Origin: Labyrinthula sp. Ha
Taxonomy: Eukaryota; Sar; Bigyra; Labyrinthulida; Labyrinthulaceae
Length of the DNA stretch: 64,000 nt
Reading direction: 5' to 3'
NCBI GenBank assembly: GCA_015227615.1
Contig: JAALGZ010000058.1
Location: 62,001 to 126,000, forward strand
A program made the translations under genes and the position numbers. Of this stretch, positions 22,078 to 33,571 are shown one piece after another; position 1 is the stretch's first letter, and every line of letters begins with the position of its first letter. A model generated the notes under the pieces. The model was given only the letters and a program-made list of their open reading frames with translations. It was not told the DNA's origin and did not search any database.

Positions 22078-25000
22078 TCTATAAATGATGAATTGTTACA
22101 CGTGTGTCGATAGTCTTGCAGTTGTTGCTGAATAATATATATGGGGAGATTGAATCTTGGGTAATGCAATATTAGACGCTTTGGATTTCAATTTATATGG
22201 AGCATCAGTTGATTATTATAGATGAATTAATGCCTTTTATTGATATAACCGATATTTCCTGTAACAATTATTTTTCTCAAATCTTTACCATGGAGAGAGT
22301 GTTTCCATAAGATTTGGTTGATACTCGAGCTCAAGTATCTATAATATCTATAGATAAGCACAGGATGTATTATTTTCATTTTCATTGGGGATGGTGACAT
22401 TCTTCTTTTATTCTTTTGAAGCAAGTTGCACAGTAGTAGGAAATAAAAGACTTGTCCTCATAACCTTTAAAATAATCAACAAATTACGTAATATTTTTTT
22501 GGGATTTTCTTGTGGTAAAGTCGTCACTAGTATAGGTGGCTAAATCTTTCATGAAAAATGAATGGGCTGGTATTTTCGATTAGCCACAAATGCAGGTGAG
22601 AAATTCAATGTTGCGATAGCATGTCTCTTACAAGCTGGTTCCATTTGCTTCATAGCGCTTTAAGCAATTTAATGACATATATTCAAGTTTATGAAAATCG
22701 GATCTCAATCTAATAAGGTATTGCTGCTTCGTCCCAATGCCTTCTTGTCATTATGAGGCCTTATTCTGTTGAAAAAAAAGTGAGTAAGACTAACAATGTA
22801 CTAGAATGGGATGGCATGGCAGCTTAGAACATTAGGCTAGCAACTTTTATTTAGACAAAGAATTTTCTTACATGAGTGTCTACTTCCATTATCTAGAAGG
22901 GGCAGAGTACGTTCATTTACAACCGTCTCCAAATGAAAACAACTTCACGCCCATATGGGAAGTAAGAAATAGAAGTAGGCAAGCTCCACAGTAGTCATTA
23001 AGTTAAACTAAGTTCAGGTCCTTAGATATCAAGCACTTGCCAATATATGAGGGAGACATTGGTCGAGGATACTGACATGGCACGGTTTGGAAGGCTTTTC
23101 TCATATTCTAGGAGCTGTTAACAGCACAAGACATTTGTTCTGACAAAGTTTTAGAGGAAATAGTCGCTACCTAGACAAAGTGTAGAGGCCAGGAGGCTCA
23201 TTGGGATTTAACGGAACTGTCCCCTCATTAAGAAGCAGGCTACGCAACCATGAACGATATGTGAACTATAATGAAAGTCATCTAAAACTTGTGTTAGCAA
23301 CAATGGTTTTCCCTTCTGAATATAAATACCAATTTTAACTAAGATTTTTACATACTATTGACTTAAGTAGTTACCAAAATCTTGTAGTACTATACATGTA
23401 TGAAAATTATCTACTATGTGCGAGCTTAGATGTAATCAAGACTCGCCAATAGTGTTTGAAAGTTTAATCAGTAAGCTACTCAACAAGCTCCTCTTACTCA
23501 TGACCCTATGTATACCAGGCATGAACTTAGTTTATCTACCCCAAGGGTGAAACTACATATCCAATGAAAGAACATTTTGAAAAGTCATTGAATATAGTAG
23601 AAAATTCATGTACTCAATTAAGTACCAAGATATAGTATTTATTTATCTTAGTTAAGAGATTTCAAAACTAATTAGAAAATAGCATCAGTCATAAAGTTTA
23701 TGTATAGGTTTGAAATCATAAATGCAGCAATATAATGCAGCGTGCAGCAGAGCACTAGGCTTCCTTGGTAAAAATTGTTTCGTTTTTACTTTGCGTTATT
23801 TTAACTGTGTTAAGCAGTTCAGGTTTAAATGTCTTTTCTTGCATAGGCTCTTAAGCTAACATTGCAAGATTAAATTTTCTATAGATATTAAGCTGATTAA
23901 ATAAATAAACCACCTAGCCATGAGCAAAATAAAGTCGCTAGCATCTATTCCTTTTAATTTCTGCCATTAGGAGGGGTCACCGAGCTTTCAATTTCTTTTT
24001 TTAAACTCAAGCTAGAATACTTCGAAACTTCACATATATTCCACAAGTTATACTCAGCAGTTTTTTTACACGAAGGTGCTGAGGTAAAGTATTTAACTTT
24101 TTTTATTCTTTTTTGAACAGGAAACGCTCCTCAAAGCTGGAGTTCTTCTACCAGATTTTTTTTTATTTAAGGTACAAGTATAGATCTATGTGTGTGTGTT
24201 TCTTGTTTACAACTATAAATTGGCTGCACGTTGCATGGTTACTAGAGAGAGCTAGCTTCTTCACTAGGCAATGTTTGCTCGAAAATGTACTTTGCTTAAA
24301 ATATATTCACTCCTGTCCCTATCTCATTAGCACAATTTCTTAGGCTATCTATTAATTATCCTCTAAGCCGTTGCTGTCTACTATTATTCTCAGCTTAATT
24401 TAACTTTCTAAGTTTAAACAGCAATCACAACTAAAACATCAAATTTTGACAATTAGGGTGCGATATGTCACATATATGAAGAAAACCATCCAAAGTACCG
24501 TGAAACGGGATCAAAACCAAGTCTTTGACTTTTTGGGGATATATTACAGTTTTCTATGAATATATGATACATTTACTGATCTCATGCTGTTATTTACTCT
24601 TCCGTGTTTCCTGTATATACAACATGTTTTAAATGATATTTGATAATATTCCATACCACTAACTGTTAAAAATAATCTTCTAGCTTGCTTTGCCGGATGT
24701 TATTATATAAATAGAAAAGTTTTTTCTTATTTTGGCGAAAGATAGAGTTTTGTATTGTTAAGGAGTGAAGGTTCTGCAGGTATAGGAAAGCTCTTAAAAT
24801 GGTATTCTAGGAGCAATGTATATAAATTTTAGGGAGCTCTTTGAAGTCGTATATCACTTAATTGATGTGTTTTATTGGACTGTTTATGTTAGCGATATTT
24901 CAGAATAAGGTTGGGATGGTTGGATGAAAGGATGAAGATTTCGGAGCTCGGCATGTGTCGGAGAATAGTTTTTTTAATTTGGCCAATAGAGGTACTAGAG

Positions 25001-25571
25001 CATGTGAAAGTTAGAATAACGCAGTTCACCTGTGCTTTTTGGGTTAATTCAAATGTAATCCAACTTGTCCTAAAACATTTTGACATTGTATACAAAACGA
25101 AACATACTACCTGGAACAAAATTCACTTCTCGTATAAAGCAGCCGCAGTTATGGAGCAACTTAGGTTTTCTGCCGACGGGTGAAGATGAAATTGTGATAC
25201 TAGTGTCATACATTGCTTGGCGCACTCCGTTTTATTTTTCTTTGCCAATGTCCTCTCTGCAACGACGATACGGTCATACTTGACCTTCCAAAAAACTGCT
25301 CAATTTCATTTTGCAGTCTAAAGTGAAGTAAAAACTTTTCTGCATCGAGTTTAGAATGTTTTGCACTTGATACAACACCAAGAGGCGTTCAAGACATTGT
25401 AAGTCAATTGCAAAGAAGATTTATGTTTTATACCAATGTTGATGGTATCAGCTCAATGAAAAATCCACTAGTTACAACAGTTTTGAAAACCGTTAACATC
25501 TTGATATTACAAGAGATCCATTGCAGTAGCTACAAGAAAACTTGAAAAAGGAGTGACAAAAAGTCTGATCA
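22078..25571. other. gene-free spacer upstream of the retrotransposon
   Basis: No gene recognised. Near 24.9-25.2 kb two frames of 76 and 90 codons overlap on opposite strands without family resemblance; such mirrored frames are typical of chance. The right end is the insertion site of the LTR element. Confidence 0.45.
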
Positions 25572-25575
25572 AGGT
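25572..25575. repeat. target-site duplication, left copy
   Basis: AGGT immediately left of the 5' LTR, matched by AGGT at 33568-33571. The base before it (A) also matches the last LTR base, so a 5-nt duplication cannot be excluded. Confidence 0.8.
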
Positions 25576-25770
25576 TGTCTTCCCCGGAATATCGGGCCGC
25601 GTTCCAAGCCCGTTTGTCCCGGAACACTTGTAATATAGATATATCGTCTTAGCGTAGTAATGCCATATCGTACATAACCTAAGACTTGACATACTTTGAC
25701 ATATACATAGTCGTTAATACTTAAGAAAACATATATTCCTGCGGCACTTATAAACTCGAGGATAAAGACA
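25576..25770 (+). repeat. 5' LTR
   Basis: 195 nt, beginning TGTCTT and ending AAGACA, which are perfect inverted terminal hexamers within the usual TG...CA ends. It matches the 3' copy except at five positions. The sequence that follows does not begin with the TGG expected of a standard tRNA 3'-end primer site. Confidence 0.95.
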
Positions 25771-25798
25771 TAATTCGAATTACGTCACATAAGCACTA

Positions 25799-27616
25799 AT
25801 GGACCCCAAAGACGGAAACGAATTAACAAATCCACCTCCACAGACACCTCCTTCCCGTAGTACAAGGTCTGACCCGGAACAGTCAGAGCCTGCTCCCAGG
25901 GATACAAATCCAAATACTTCAAATCCATCTACGCCAAAGAAGGTCGCTGAGATAGTAGATAAGGTCACTAAGCGTATCCTTAGCACTCCCCTTCATAAAG
26001 CCACGCGAAGCATCACGACCGAAACTCTTCCTTTTACTACTCTTGATGATTTTGAGAAGACAAGAAGAGAAACTAAGAAGATTGAGCAGCAGCGGGAAGC
26101 ACTCAAAAAATATGAAGCCGACTTCCTGCATAGGGAAGCTTTAGAAGCGGCAAAACTGGATAACTGGTACCAGTCTTTACTTAAGAAGGAGCAAGAGCTA
26201 AACGAAGCAGAGCGCAAATTGACTTCAATGAAGGAGAAAACATCTAATGTAAAGAAGGACATTCCGAAGTCAGATCGCGATGAATATCATTCTGATGCTA
26301 AAAATACAAACTACGAAGAAGCTGACAGTATATCTCCCTCTTTACATAGTAAACACTCCAAATCATTCAAAGATGAAGACGATTTCTCTGGTGTCAAAAG
26401 TAGAGCTACAATTTCCAACTCTACAAATGATGCGGCAACTTTTCTGGATAAATGGTCTGAGACGGGAAGTAGTTTGGTTGACAAGAAGAAATATTTACAT
26501 AAATATGAAGAAACTCCCACTATTTTTCTAAAACCATTTAGAAATCCAGGTCAATCTTATCCGCTTTTACAGATTCAATTACCAGAGCAGCTTAAAGATT
26601 TAAGAGGATCAAGCATCGAAGGTTTCTTACACAATTACAAGAACACTTTAAGAAATGTCCCGACACTTACTATTCAGTCCCTCCTTTCAAAGTCAGTGAA
26701 CGACGCACTTTATCAACGCGGTGTAGATTTAGAAAGCTCTGAGGCGATCTTACGCTACCTCACCAGACATCTTTCTAAATACACTAGCATAAGGAAGTTT
26801 CAATGTATCGATGAACTGGAAACTAAACTCAGGTGGCCGAATAAAAATATGGATCCAGCTGATCAAATTTACCTATTTTTCGACAAAGTTTTTACAACTC
26901 TCAAGTATTTAAACAAAGAAGAGATGAAGAAGCACGAAAAGAAAATACCCAAGATCGTCTTAAAGAAGATCCCTTCTATTTTTTCTATAACTTATCAAGA
27001 ACTTACACTTTCAACTACACATCCAACTCTTTCAAAGCTTAAATCTCTACTTATTTCAAGAAGGTTTGTATTAACAAACAAGCCTGCAAAGATGGAAACC
27101 AATATCCAGAATGCTAAGCCATCCAGACGTAACTTTAGAAGAGCAGAACTACAATACGGATCTAGCTCTTCCATTTCTAAATCAAACACGAGTGGAGTTA
27201 ACATGCCCTTTACCATTAGGGTGTCCCGTGTTGGCAAGACTGCTAGAAGCATAGAGCTGAACGTTTTCAATATTGAAACTAAACCCTATGATCTAATTAA
27301 AGCTTTAGCCGACACTGGGGCAGACTTCAATGTAGCAGGCATCAACTGCATGAATTCTTTTATTATCAGAGAAGAAAAACCCAAATGGATCAACTCTGTT
27401 TCCTTTCTAGATAAAAAGAGACATGACGTGAAGACAGTAGCTGTTGCCAAAGTTATGCTCACCCAAGGTAATTACAAACTGGACCTTGGAGAACAGAAGT
27501 TTTTCTGTGTCGACTCATCAGCCTGGGATGAAATTATTATAGGGGATCGAACCCTAAAATACCATGGCATTACCCTAAACTTGCAAGACGCGCCTAAGGC
27601 CGTCAAGTATAAATAG
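25799..27616 (+). CDS. retrotransposon gag-protease frame
   Basis: A 605-codon open frame starting 28 nt after the 5' LTR. The N-terminal 250 residues are hydrophilic with a charged coiled-coil-like segment. A capsid-like helical region follows (about 260-430), and then an aspartic protease with the active-site motif ADTGADFN near residue 505. No CCHC zinc knuckle was seen. Fusion of gag and protease in one frame is usual in parts of the Ty3 group. The frame looks whole, in contrast to the rest of the element. Confidence 0.85.
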   Translation: MDPKDGNELTNPPPQTPPSRSTRSDPEQSEPAPRDTNPNTSNPSTPKKVAEIVDKVTKRILSTPLHKATRSITTETLPFTTLDDFEKTRRETKKIEQQREALKKYEADFLHREALEAAKLDNWYQSLLKKEQELNEAERKLTSMKEKTSNVKKDIPKSDRDEYHSDAKNTNYEEADSISPSLHSKHSKSFKDEDDFSGVKSRATISNSTNDAATFLDKWSETGSSLVDKKKYLHKYEETPTIFLKPFRNPGQSYPLLQIQLPEQLKDLRGSSIEGFLHNYKNTLRNVPTLTIQSLLSKSVNDALYQRGVDLESSEAILRYLTRHLSKYTSIRKFQCIDELETKLRWPNKNMDPADQIYLFFDKVFTTLKYLNKEEMKKHEKKIPKIVLKKIPSIFSITYQELTLSTTHPTLSKLKSLLISRRFVLTNKPAKMETNIQNAKPSRRNFRRAELQYGSSSSISKSNTSGVNMPFTIRVSRVGKTARSIELNVFNIETKPYDLIKALADTGADFNVAGINCMNSFIIREEKPKWINSVSFLDKKRHDVKTVAVAKVMLTQGNYKLDLGEQKFFCVDSSAWDEIIIGDRTLKYHGITLNLQDAPKAVKYK

Positions 27617-28429
27617 GAAGATGGCAAGGATCCTCTTCACGATCTGGTGCCAATTGGAATAAAAAATATGAAGAATCGCGACAACACTTCAACTTTTACT
27701 ACTTTACAACAATCTTTTAAATCAATTATTATTCATTCTGTTCAAAACTTACTTACGCATGGAAACAATATTTTACCTCAACTCAACTCTTTTCTTTTTA
27801 TTTATATTCCAATCTCTTATTCTTACAAACTATTTTCTATTCTCTATCAAAATGGCTTTAGATTAGCCGATTCTCTTTTATTTCTAAACTCTTTAAAACC
27901 CAAATTATCTCAATCATCTTATTTTACAAACACTTCCTTTAAATATTCTCTCTTTCTTAACACAAAAAAGACGGGATATGACCTTAGACATCAATCCTCC
28001 AGCGATGTCGATGCCTCTAGTCCAGATATAGAACAGTTCCTAATTAATGTTCTATTACAAGTGGTCGCCTCTAAAGATCACTTTGTTGAAGTTTCCAGTT
28101 CTTCCTGGGAAACTGAGACCACGGACACCAAACTATTAAATAATGTTTTAGATATTTACAAAGTTGAAGGCATTCCTCTTAGTGAGATACGTTCCAACTA
28201 CACAGAACATATCGAAAACCTTCCTCCTGGTATCCTATCCCCTCAATACTCATATCTAACCTGGTCAACAACATGTCAGATGAGTTTAATGAGGTGGGAT
28301 TAGGTGAAGGAAATATTGAAAAGAAAGAGGAAGAAGAAACTTTATTGAAAATGATAAACGACAAGACTTCTGAATCAACTTTAACTTCTGATCAAAGATT
28401 AAAAGCTAAGCAGCTTATGCAAAGTTATC

Positions 28430-29970
28430 TCTCTTCTTGGGGAATAAAGCAGTCAAATGCTCAAATGTCTGCGATGTCTCCAATAGAGGTTAACCTTAAA
28501 CCCGGCCATGGAATACTTAGGTCAGACGGGTACCACCTTACACCCGACGAGGAAGATTTTTTAGAACTTAAATTCAAATCTTTAGAATCTGCTGGGATCG
28601 TGGAAAGATCAAAAAACCCCATCTGGGGTCACCCAGTTTTTGTAGTTGATAAAAAGATTAAGTAACCACCTGACTGGAATAAATTTACTCTAGACCAGAA
28701 AAATAAGTGGAACTCTGACAATCTATTAAATCGCTACAGAATGGTTGCCAAAATGATTAGACTCAACAAAATAACAGTTCCCACATCTTTAAATCTTCCA
28801 AATCTTGAACGTCAGTTTCTTTCCATTACAAACTCAAAATATTACATAACCCTCGACAACTTATCGGGTTTTGACTTTTTACAAACAGCAGAGCCTTATC
28901 GAGATATCTTCACTTTAGTAACTAGAAGATCCGCATGGCGCATGTGAGGCACACCCATGGGGTGGTCAAACACCCCCGCGCTCTTTTTCGAGAGAATAAT
29001 CACTGAGATTATAGATGCTGACGGAGAAGAAAGACTTTTTTCAGCTAAAGCCAATGGCGTTATTGCCTGGCTTGATGATTTACTTTTTTATTCTCAAACC
29101 TTTGACGATTTACTTAAAATACTTGGAAAATTATTATCTCAAGCATCCAAGAAAAAGTTAGATTTAATTTAAGAAAATGCGGCATCTGCGAACCAACAAC
29201 AGTTTGGTGCGGCCGTGAAATACGTCAGGGTCGCTGGAACTTTGACCCTAGCTTTTATGATAAAATATTGGGGATGAAACGACCAGTGTACCGACACGAA
29301 ATTGCCCAGTTAGTCTACTTAGCTAACTGGATTTAACCCAATATTCCCAAACTCGCTGAACTTCGAAAACCTTTTCAACACTTTGCAACTTAGGCGGCAA
29401 AAATTATCAGACATCGAAAAACTAAAGCAAGTTATTGAATGGACTGATGAACTCAATGGCTGTTATCAGAAATTACTTAACGAAATTGTATCTGATAGCA
29501 AGAGATTTTTATCTACGTATGACAATGAAGCTCCCTTACTTTTATTTACAGACAGCAGTAAATATACTTGGTCTATCGCAGTTTTTCAAGATGATGCCTC
29601 TAATGTTACTAATGATGTTGGAACTCTTAAACCGAGACCCCTTTTATTTTTATCTGGAGGTTTTGCAAAAAGAGAGATCAAATGGCACATCAGTTCCAAG
29701 GAGCTCTATCCCCTTATTTATTCTTTTGAACGAATAGGCTTTCTCTTGAGAACCCATACCGGTGGCTTGTACGTGTACATTGATCACAAAGCCTTACTTA
29801 CGGTTGTGAGGGTGAAGGAGAACAACAAAAGAATATACTGGGACAGACTCTATAGATGGATCATTCGACTTCAATCAGTCGATTTAACTATTTTTCATAT
29901 TTCATCTCTGGACAACTTTTTCTCTGATTTACTCACGAGATGGGCGGCTTCAGGAAATCAGAATAATAAT
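28430..29970 (+). pseudogene. retrotransposon reverse transcriptase and RNase H region (fossil)
   Basis: Reverse transcriptase hallmarks include the N-terminal ESAGIVERSKNPIWGHPVF block, the GWSNTPALF block and the catalytic AWLDDLLFYS box. An RNase H region follows, with LLLFTDSSKYTWS and YIDHKALLTV. The similarity is to Ty3/gypsy elements. The region is broken in several places. Confidence 0.85.
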
Positions 29971-30419
29971 ATTGCTAGATGCTCCGGAGGTTTTGAATTA
30001 AACGATGCTCAATTTCCTAACAAAGAATCTTTTTATTCTGTTTCTGATTCTATTGAACAACTTAACATTCAACCAGGTGATGTTGCTGAAATATCAGAAG
30101 TTGACTTTACTAACTTTAATGATTTCTTTAAATACGAAGAAACTACTATTCTAAATATTAGAAGGGTCAACACCCGCAGTGGTAGAGATAAACATCTCCA
30201 GCCAAAAGAAGCCTCTGTTTATTCCACAAAATTTGATTTGGTTGATTGCCTACAGGGTGAATATATTTCTTATATTTCCCTGTTTTATCCGAAAGGAAAG
30301 AGGAAGCTATTTACGATGGATGATCTTATTTGAGCACAAGATAAAATGGACGCTGAGTTCAAACAAAAGTGCGAAATTAAAGAATCGTTACATTATTTTC
30401 AAGACAAGTTAGTAATCCC

Positions 30420-31300
30420 TTTTTCTCTTCTAGGAGACTTTATGGTTAAAACCCACATCGAAAAATGCTATCCTTCATTTACTTCTGAGAAGGATTATTA
30501 CAAAAAGTTCTATTTTCACAAGATCAAGAAAAGCGATATTGGAGATCTACTTAAATCATACAGACAAGGATGTTTACACTGTCAGCGTGATTCGGCTCTT
30601 TTAAGAAGACCCTACAATATAACTAGTCTCACTAAGAGATCTAGAGATATTATTCGGGCCGACTACCTTTACATAAATAAACAGGGTTACATTCGTGTCT
30701 TGTTAGATTCTTGCACTAGAAAAACTATGTTATTTCATTCAGCAACATCTACTGCTCAAAATATGGCTAATGCATTATTATCCTGGAGAGCAGCATTAGG
30801 ATTCAATGATCACATTCTAGTTATTACCGACAATGGTTCTCATTTTTCAAATAATTTACTTGAAACGCTCTCAAATAAAATAGGTTTTGAACAAACATTT
30901 TCTATCGCTTATTCTCCTTGGACAAATGGCTCAGTTGAAACGATTAATACTACAATACTCAGATGCATTAGAAATCTGGTATCTCAATACCGTTTACACG
31001 AGAGCGAATGGCCAAAACTACTTCCAACAATAACTTACATCATCAATAACTTACATCATCAATAACAGACCATCGTCTCGTCTGCTTGGTCGAACACCAA
31101 ACGAACTTTTCTTATATTTTAAATGAAAAATCCCATTACTTAGAAAATCTACTAAACACTCTACAATTTTAATTAAAAATCATGCAGTTGAACCCTTAGA
31201 TGTATCCGACTTAGTAAGCTCGACTGACGAGTTTATGAAGGAAATAGAAAAATTGCAAGATGAAACTTTTAATCACGTTAAACTTAAACGAGACCTTGAA
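30420..31300 (+). pseudogene. retrotransposon integrase region (fossil)
   Basis: An N-terminal zinc-binding pattern ending in CLHCQRD is followed by the integrase core with its DDE residues in RADYLYI, VITDNGSHF and NGSVETINTTI. Retroviral-type integrase of the Ty3/gypsy kind; broken. Confidence 0.85.
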
Positions 31301-31559
31301 AATGGAAGATTAAATAAAAAACGAAAAGCAGTTTTTCAGTATTGAAAAGGTGACTATGTTCTAGTTTCTGAACATGGAACCTTACAAGCAAATGAAAAAA
31401 CCCGTCTTACTTGGTTAGGTCCTTACCAAGTTATAGATGTGGTATCTAAAGACGTTTATATTGTTGAAAGTTTGTTAGGGAAAACAAGAACTATACATGC
31501 CTCCCGTTTATGGTTTTACGGCGATAAAAAATCTGTTGGAAACTTGAATCTTAAACCAA

Positions 31560-31760
31560 TCTTTACACACAATTTTCAAAGCTTAGAAATAGACAAAATC
31601 AAGAAAATTACCTTATTCTCTCAACCCTTAGAATACATATGTTTAGTATCCTGGTTAGGATTTTCAAAAGAAGATGATACATGGGAACCCCTGAACAGTC
31701 TATACTCTGATGTCCCACTCTTAATTAGAGCATTCATAAATAACATCAAAGGAAAGTACA
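31560..31760 (+). pseudogene. chromodomain-like region (fossil)
   Basis: A short block with YICLVSWLGFSKEDDTWEP resembles the chromodomain core (YLVKWKGY...TWEP) that chromoviruses carry after integrase and use to target chromatin. It lies directly downstream of the integrase C-terminal region. Confidence 0.75.
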
Positions 31761-31879
31761 AGAAAGAAGCTTTATTAAAACACCTTTCTAAATTAGACTC
31801 GGAGAAAAAAAATTTCAGAGGGGGCAAACATTATGAGACTTACAAAGGATTTATTCACTTCAAAAACTAATTTCTCAAT

Positions 31880-33355
31880 AGACGACTTGCCTTCAACTAC
31901 AGGTTGGTTTGATGAAGAAAAACAAATACTCTCTGCTTTGGTAAAGAAGTTCGGTTGTGGAAATTATGATTCTTATCTTTCTCAACCCTATTTACCTTTT
32001 AGATCTAAACAACAACTTTCTACTCAAATTCTATCAATTCTAAACCTTCAGTCAATAAAGATGTTTCATGGACTTAGATTTGATTTGTTTGATGCTCCTC
32101 AATATTTGTCTGATGAACTTGGAATCAAGAAGTTTCATAAAGAGTTGCCTGGTAAAACAAATATGATCTCTGAAAAAGAAGCTTTTCTACGTCAATTCAA
32201 AAATAAACTTTGTATTTTTGATAATCAAGAAATAGAAATTCCTTACTTTCAAAGAATTAATGACCTTAAACACATCCAGCTTATACTTAATGAAGCTAAA
32301 CTTCCAATTACAAGGAAATTTATAGCACAATGTAATGTCACCCTTCAAGACCTAGAATGTACTTTATCTCAATTCTCTCACAATCTTTCAAAAGTTTATG
32401 AAGACGCTAAAGAATAATTGGGTTCCCTTTATCACATTATGCTTAATAATGAAGATTTATGGAAAAACCTACAAATCTTTTATTCTTATTTAAGAACTAG
32501 TGAGAAATTTGATAATTTATATCCTACAACCTTTAAATCATATCATTTCTCTATGGATTCTATAAATCTTACCATTGAACTTATTCAAAACCCTGTCATA
32601 CTTAGATTTCTTGATCTCTCGAGATCTTCTAAACTTATTCTTACTTATCAAGGTGGAAATCTATTTAATTTATCGGGAACACCACTAAATATATATTTTA
32701 CTCCTCCTTATTGTCGAATACTCTTACACAATATATTTGACTTAAGTTTTCCCAATCAGGCTAGTAAAGAAAACATCTTCAATTTAGCTGTCACGGACGC
32801 TCCTTGGAAAGTAGGAAGTTCCAATCCCACTCGAGGAGTTACATTAAACTGTCCAACGATTAGTCTCAAGAAATTTAAAACTATCAATTTACCTCTTAAA
32901 CATTTTCCTTACGGTGGATTATTATTCGTTTGGGTCACGAATCATTCTTATAAAGCTGTTTTAGACTGGGCTCATTCTCTAGAAAATTATCTTGTCGATG
33001 AACTTCACTGGACTAAGATGTATCATTCTAGGAAATGGCACAAGAGCCTAGGATATATTTTACAACACTCAAAAGAAACTTGAGTGGTATTTCAATGAAA
33101 AGAGAAAGAAGATCTTGAATATTCTGACACCTTTTTCGAAACTTTCTCTAATGAATTTTCAAATACTCTGGTTACTTTACCTGAGAATCCATCGGTCAAA
33201 CCGGAAGCTTTTTATTATTTGCTAGAACGCAGTTTTCCTCAACATCGCAAAATTGAGTTCTTTGCTCGTAGTAATAACGTAAAGCCTAACTGGACCGTGA
33301 CTGAACTTGACTTAATTCCTATGCACCATTTCAACTACTTTCAGTCCTAAGGACT
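31880..33355 (+). pseudogene. Myb/SANT-like and MT-A70-type methyltransferase module (fossil)
   Basis: Two parts. At about 31.9-32.1 kb is a short helical block starting TGWFDEEKQILSALVKKFG, with the aromatic and acidic spacing of a Myb/SANT repeat. From about 32.6 to 33.35 kb is an MT-A70-type region: a DPPW-type catalytic motif (NLAVTDAPW), the block GGLLFVWVTNHS, the strand DELHWTKM, a LGYILQHSKE block and the C-terminal block RKIEFFARSNNVKPNW. These match in order the landmarks of METTL3/METTL4/MTA1-type N6-adenine methyltransferases. The module is inside the LTRs, between the chromodomain and the polypurine tract. It is broken. Whether its target was RNA or DNA cannot be read. Confidence 0.78.
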
Positions 33356-33364
33356 TCCCTATCC

Positions 33365-33372
33365 GGAGGGGA
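33365..33372 (+). promoter_or_regulatory. polypurine tract
   Basis: GGAGGGGA lies directly against the 3' LTR, the expected position and composition of the plus-strand primer of an LTR retroelement. Confidence 0.75.
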
Positions 33373-33567
33373 TGTCTTCCCTGGAATATCGGGCCGCGTT
33401 CCAAGCCCGTTTGTCCCGGAACACTTGTAATATAAATATATCGTCTTAGCGTAGTAATGCCATATCGTACATAACCTAAGACTTGACATACTTTGACATA
33501 TACATAGTCGTAAATACTTAAGAAAACATATATTCCTGCAGCACTTATAAACTCGAGGACAAAGACA
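33373..33567 (+). repeat. 3' LTR
   Basis: 195 nt, TGTCTT...AAGACA, differing from the 5' LTR at five positions. It is followed by the right target-site copy AGGT. Confidence 0.95.
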
Positions 33568-33571
33568 AGGT
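33568..33571. repeat. target-site duplication, right copy
   Basis: AGGT matching 25572-25575. Confidence 0.8.

Larger units (their letters stand above)
25576..33567 (+). mobile_element. Ty3/gypsy LTR retrotransposon with chromodomain and MT-A70-like module (fossil)
   Basis: A complete-length 8.0-kb element bounded by 195-nt LTRs and a 4-nt target duplication (AGGT). Order of parts: LTR, gag-protease, reverse transcriptase, RNase H, integrase (zinc-binding and catalytic regions), chromodomain-like region, Myb/SANT-like region, MT-A70-type methyltransferase region, polypurine tract, LTR. The order RT-RNase H-integrase and the chromodomain place it among Ty3/gypsy chromovirus-like elements. Gag-protease looks whole; downstream the coding region is broken about ten times or more. 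The two LTRs differ at 5 of 195 positions (2.6%), so insertion is fairly recent. It sits alone in a spacer between host gene islands. Confidence 0.93.

Noticed and set aside
24889-25183. Overlapping 76- and 90-codon frames on opposite strands
   Set aside because: No family motifs; mirrored frames of this size arise by chance in AT-rich DNA, and neither has coding-like composition.
31880-33355. MT-A70 region as an ordinary host gene that the element landed beside
   Set aside because: It lies inside both LTRs and the target duplication, between the chromodomain and the polypurine tract, so it is part of the element.
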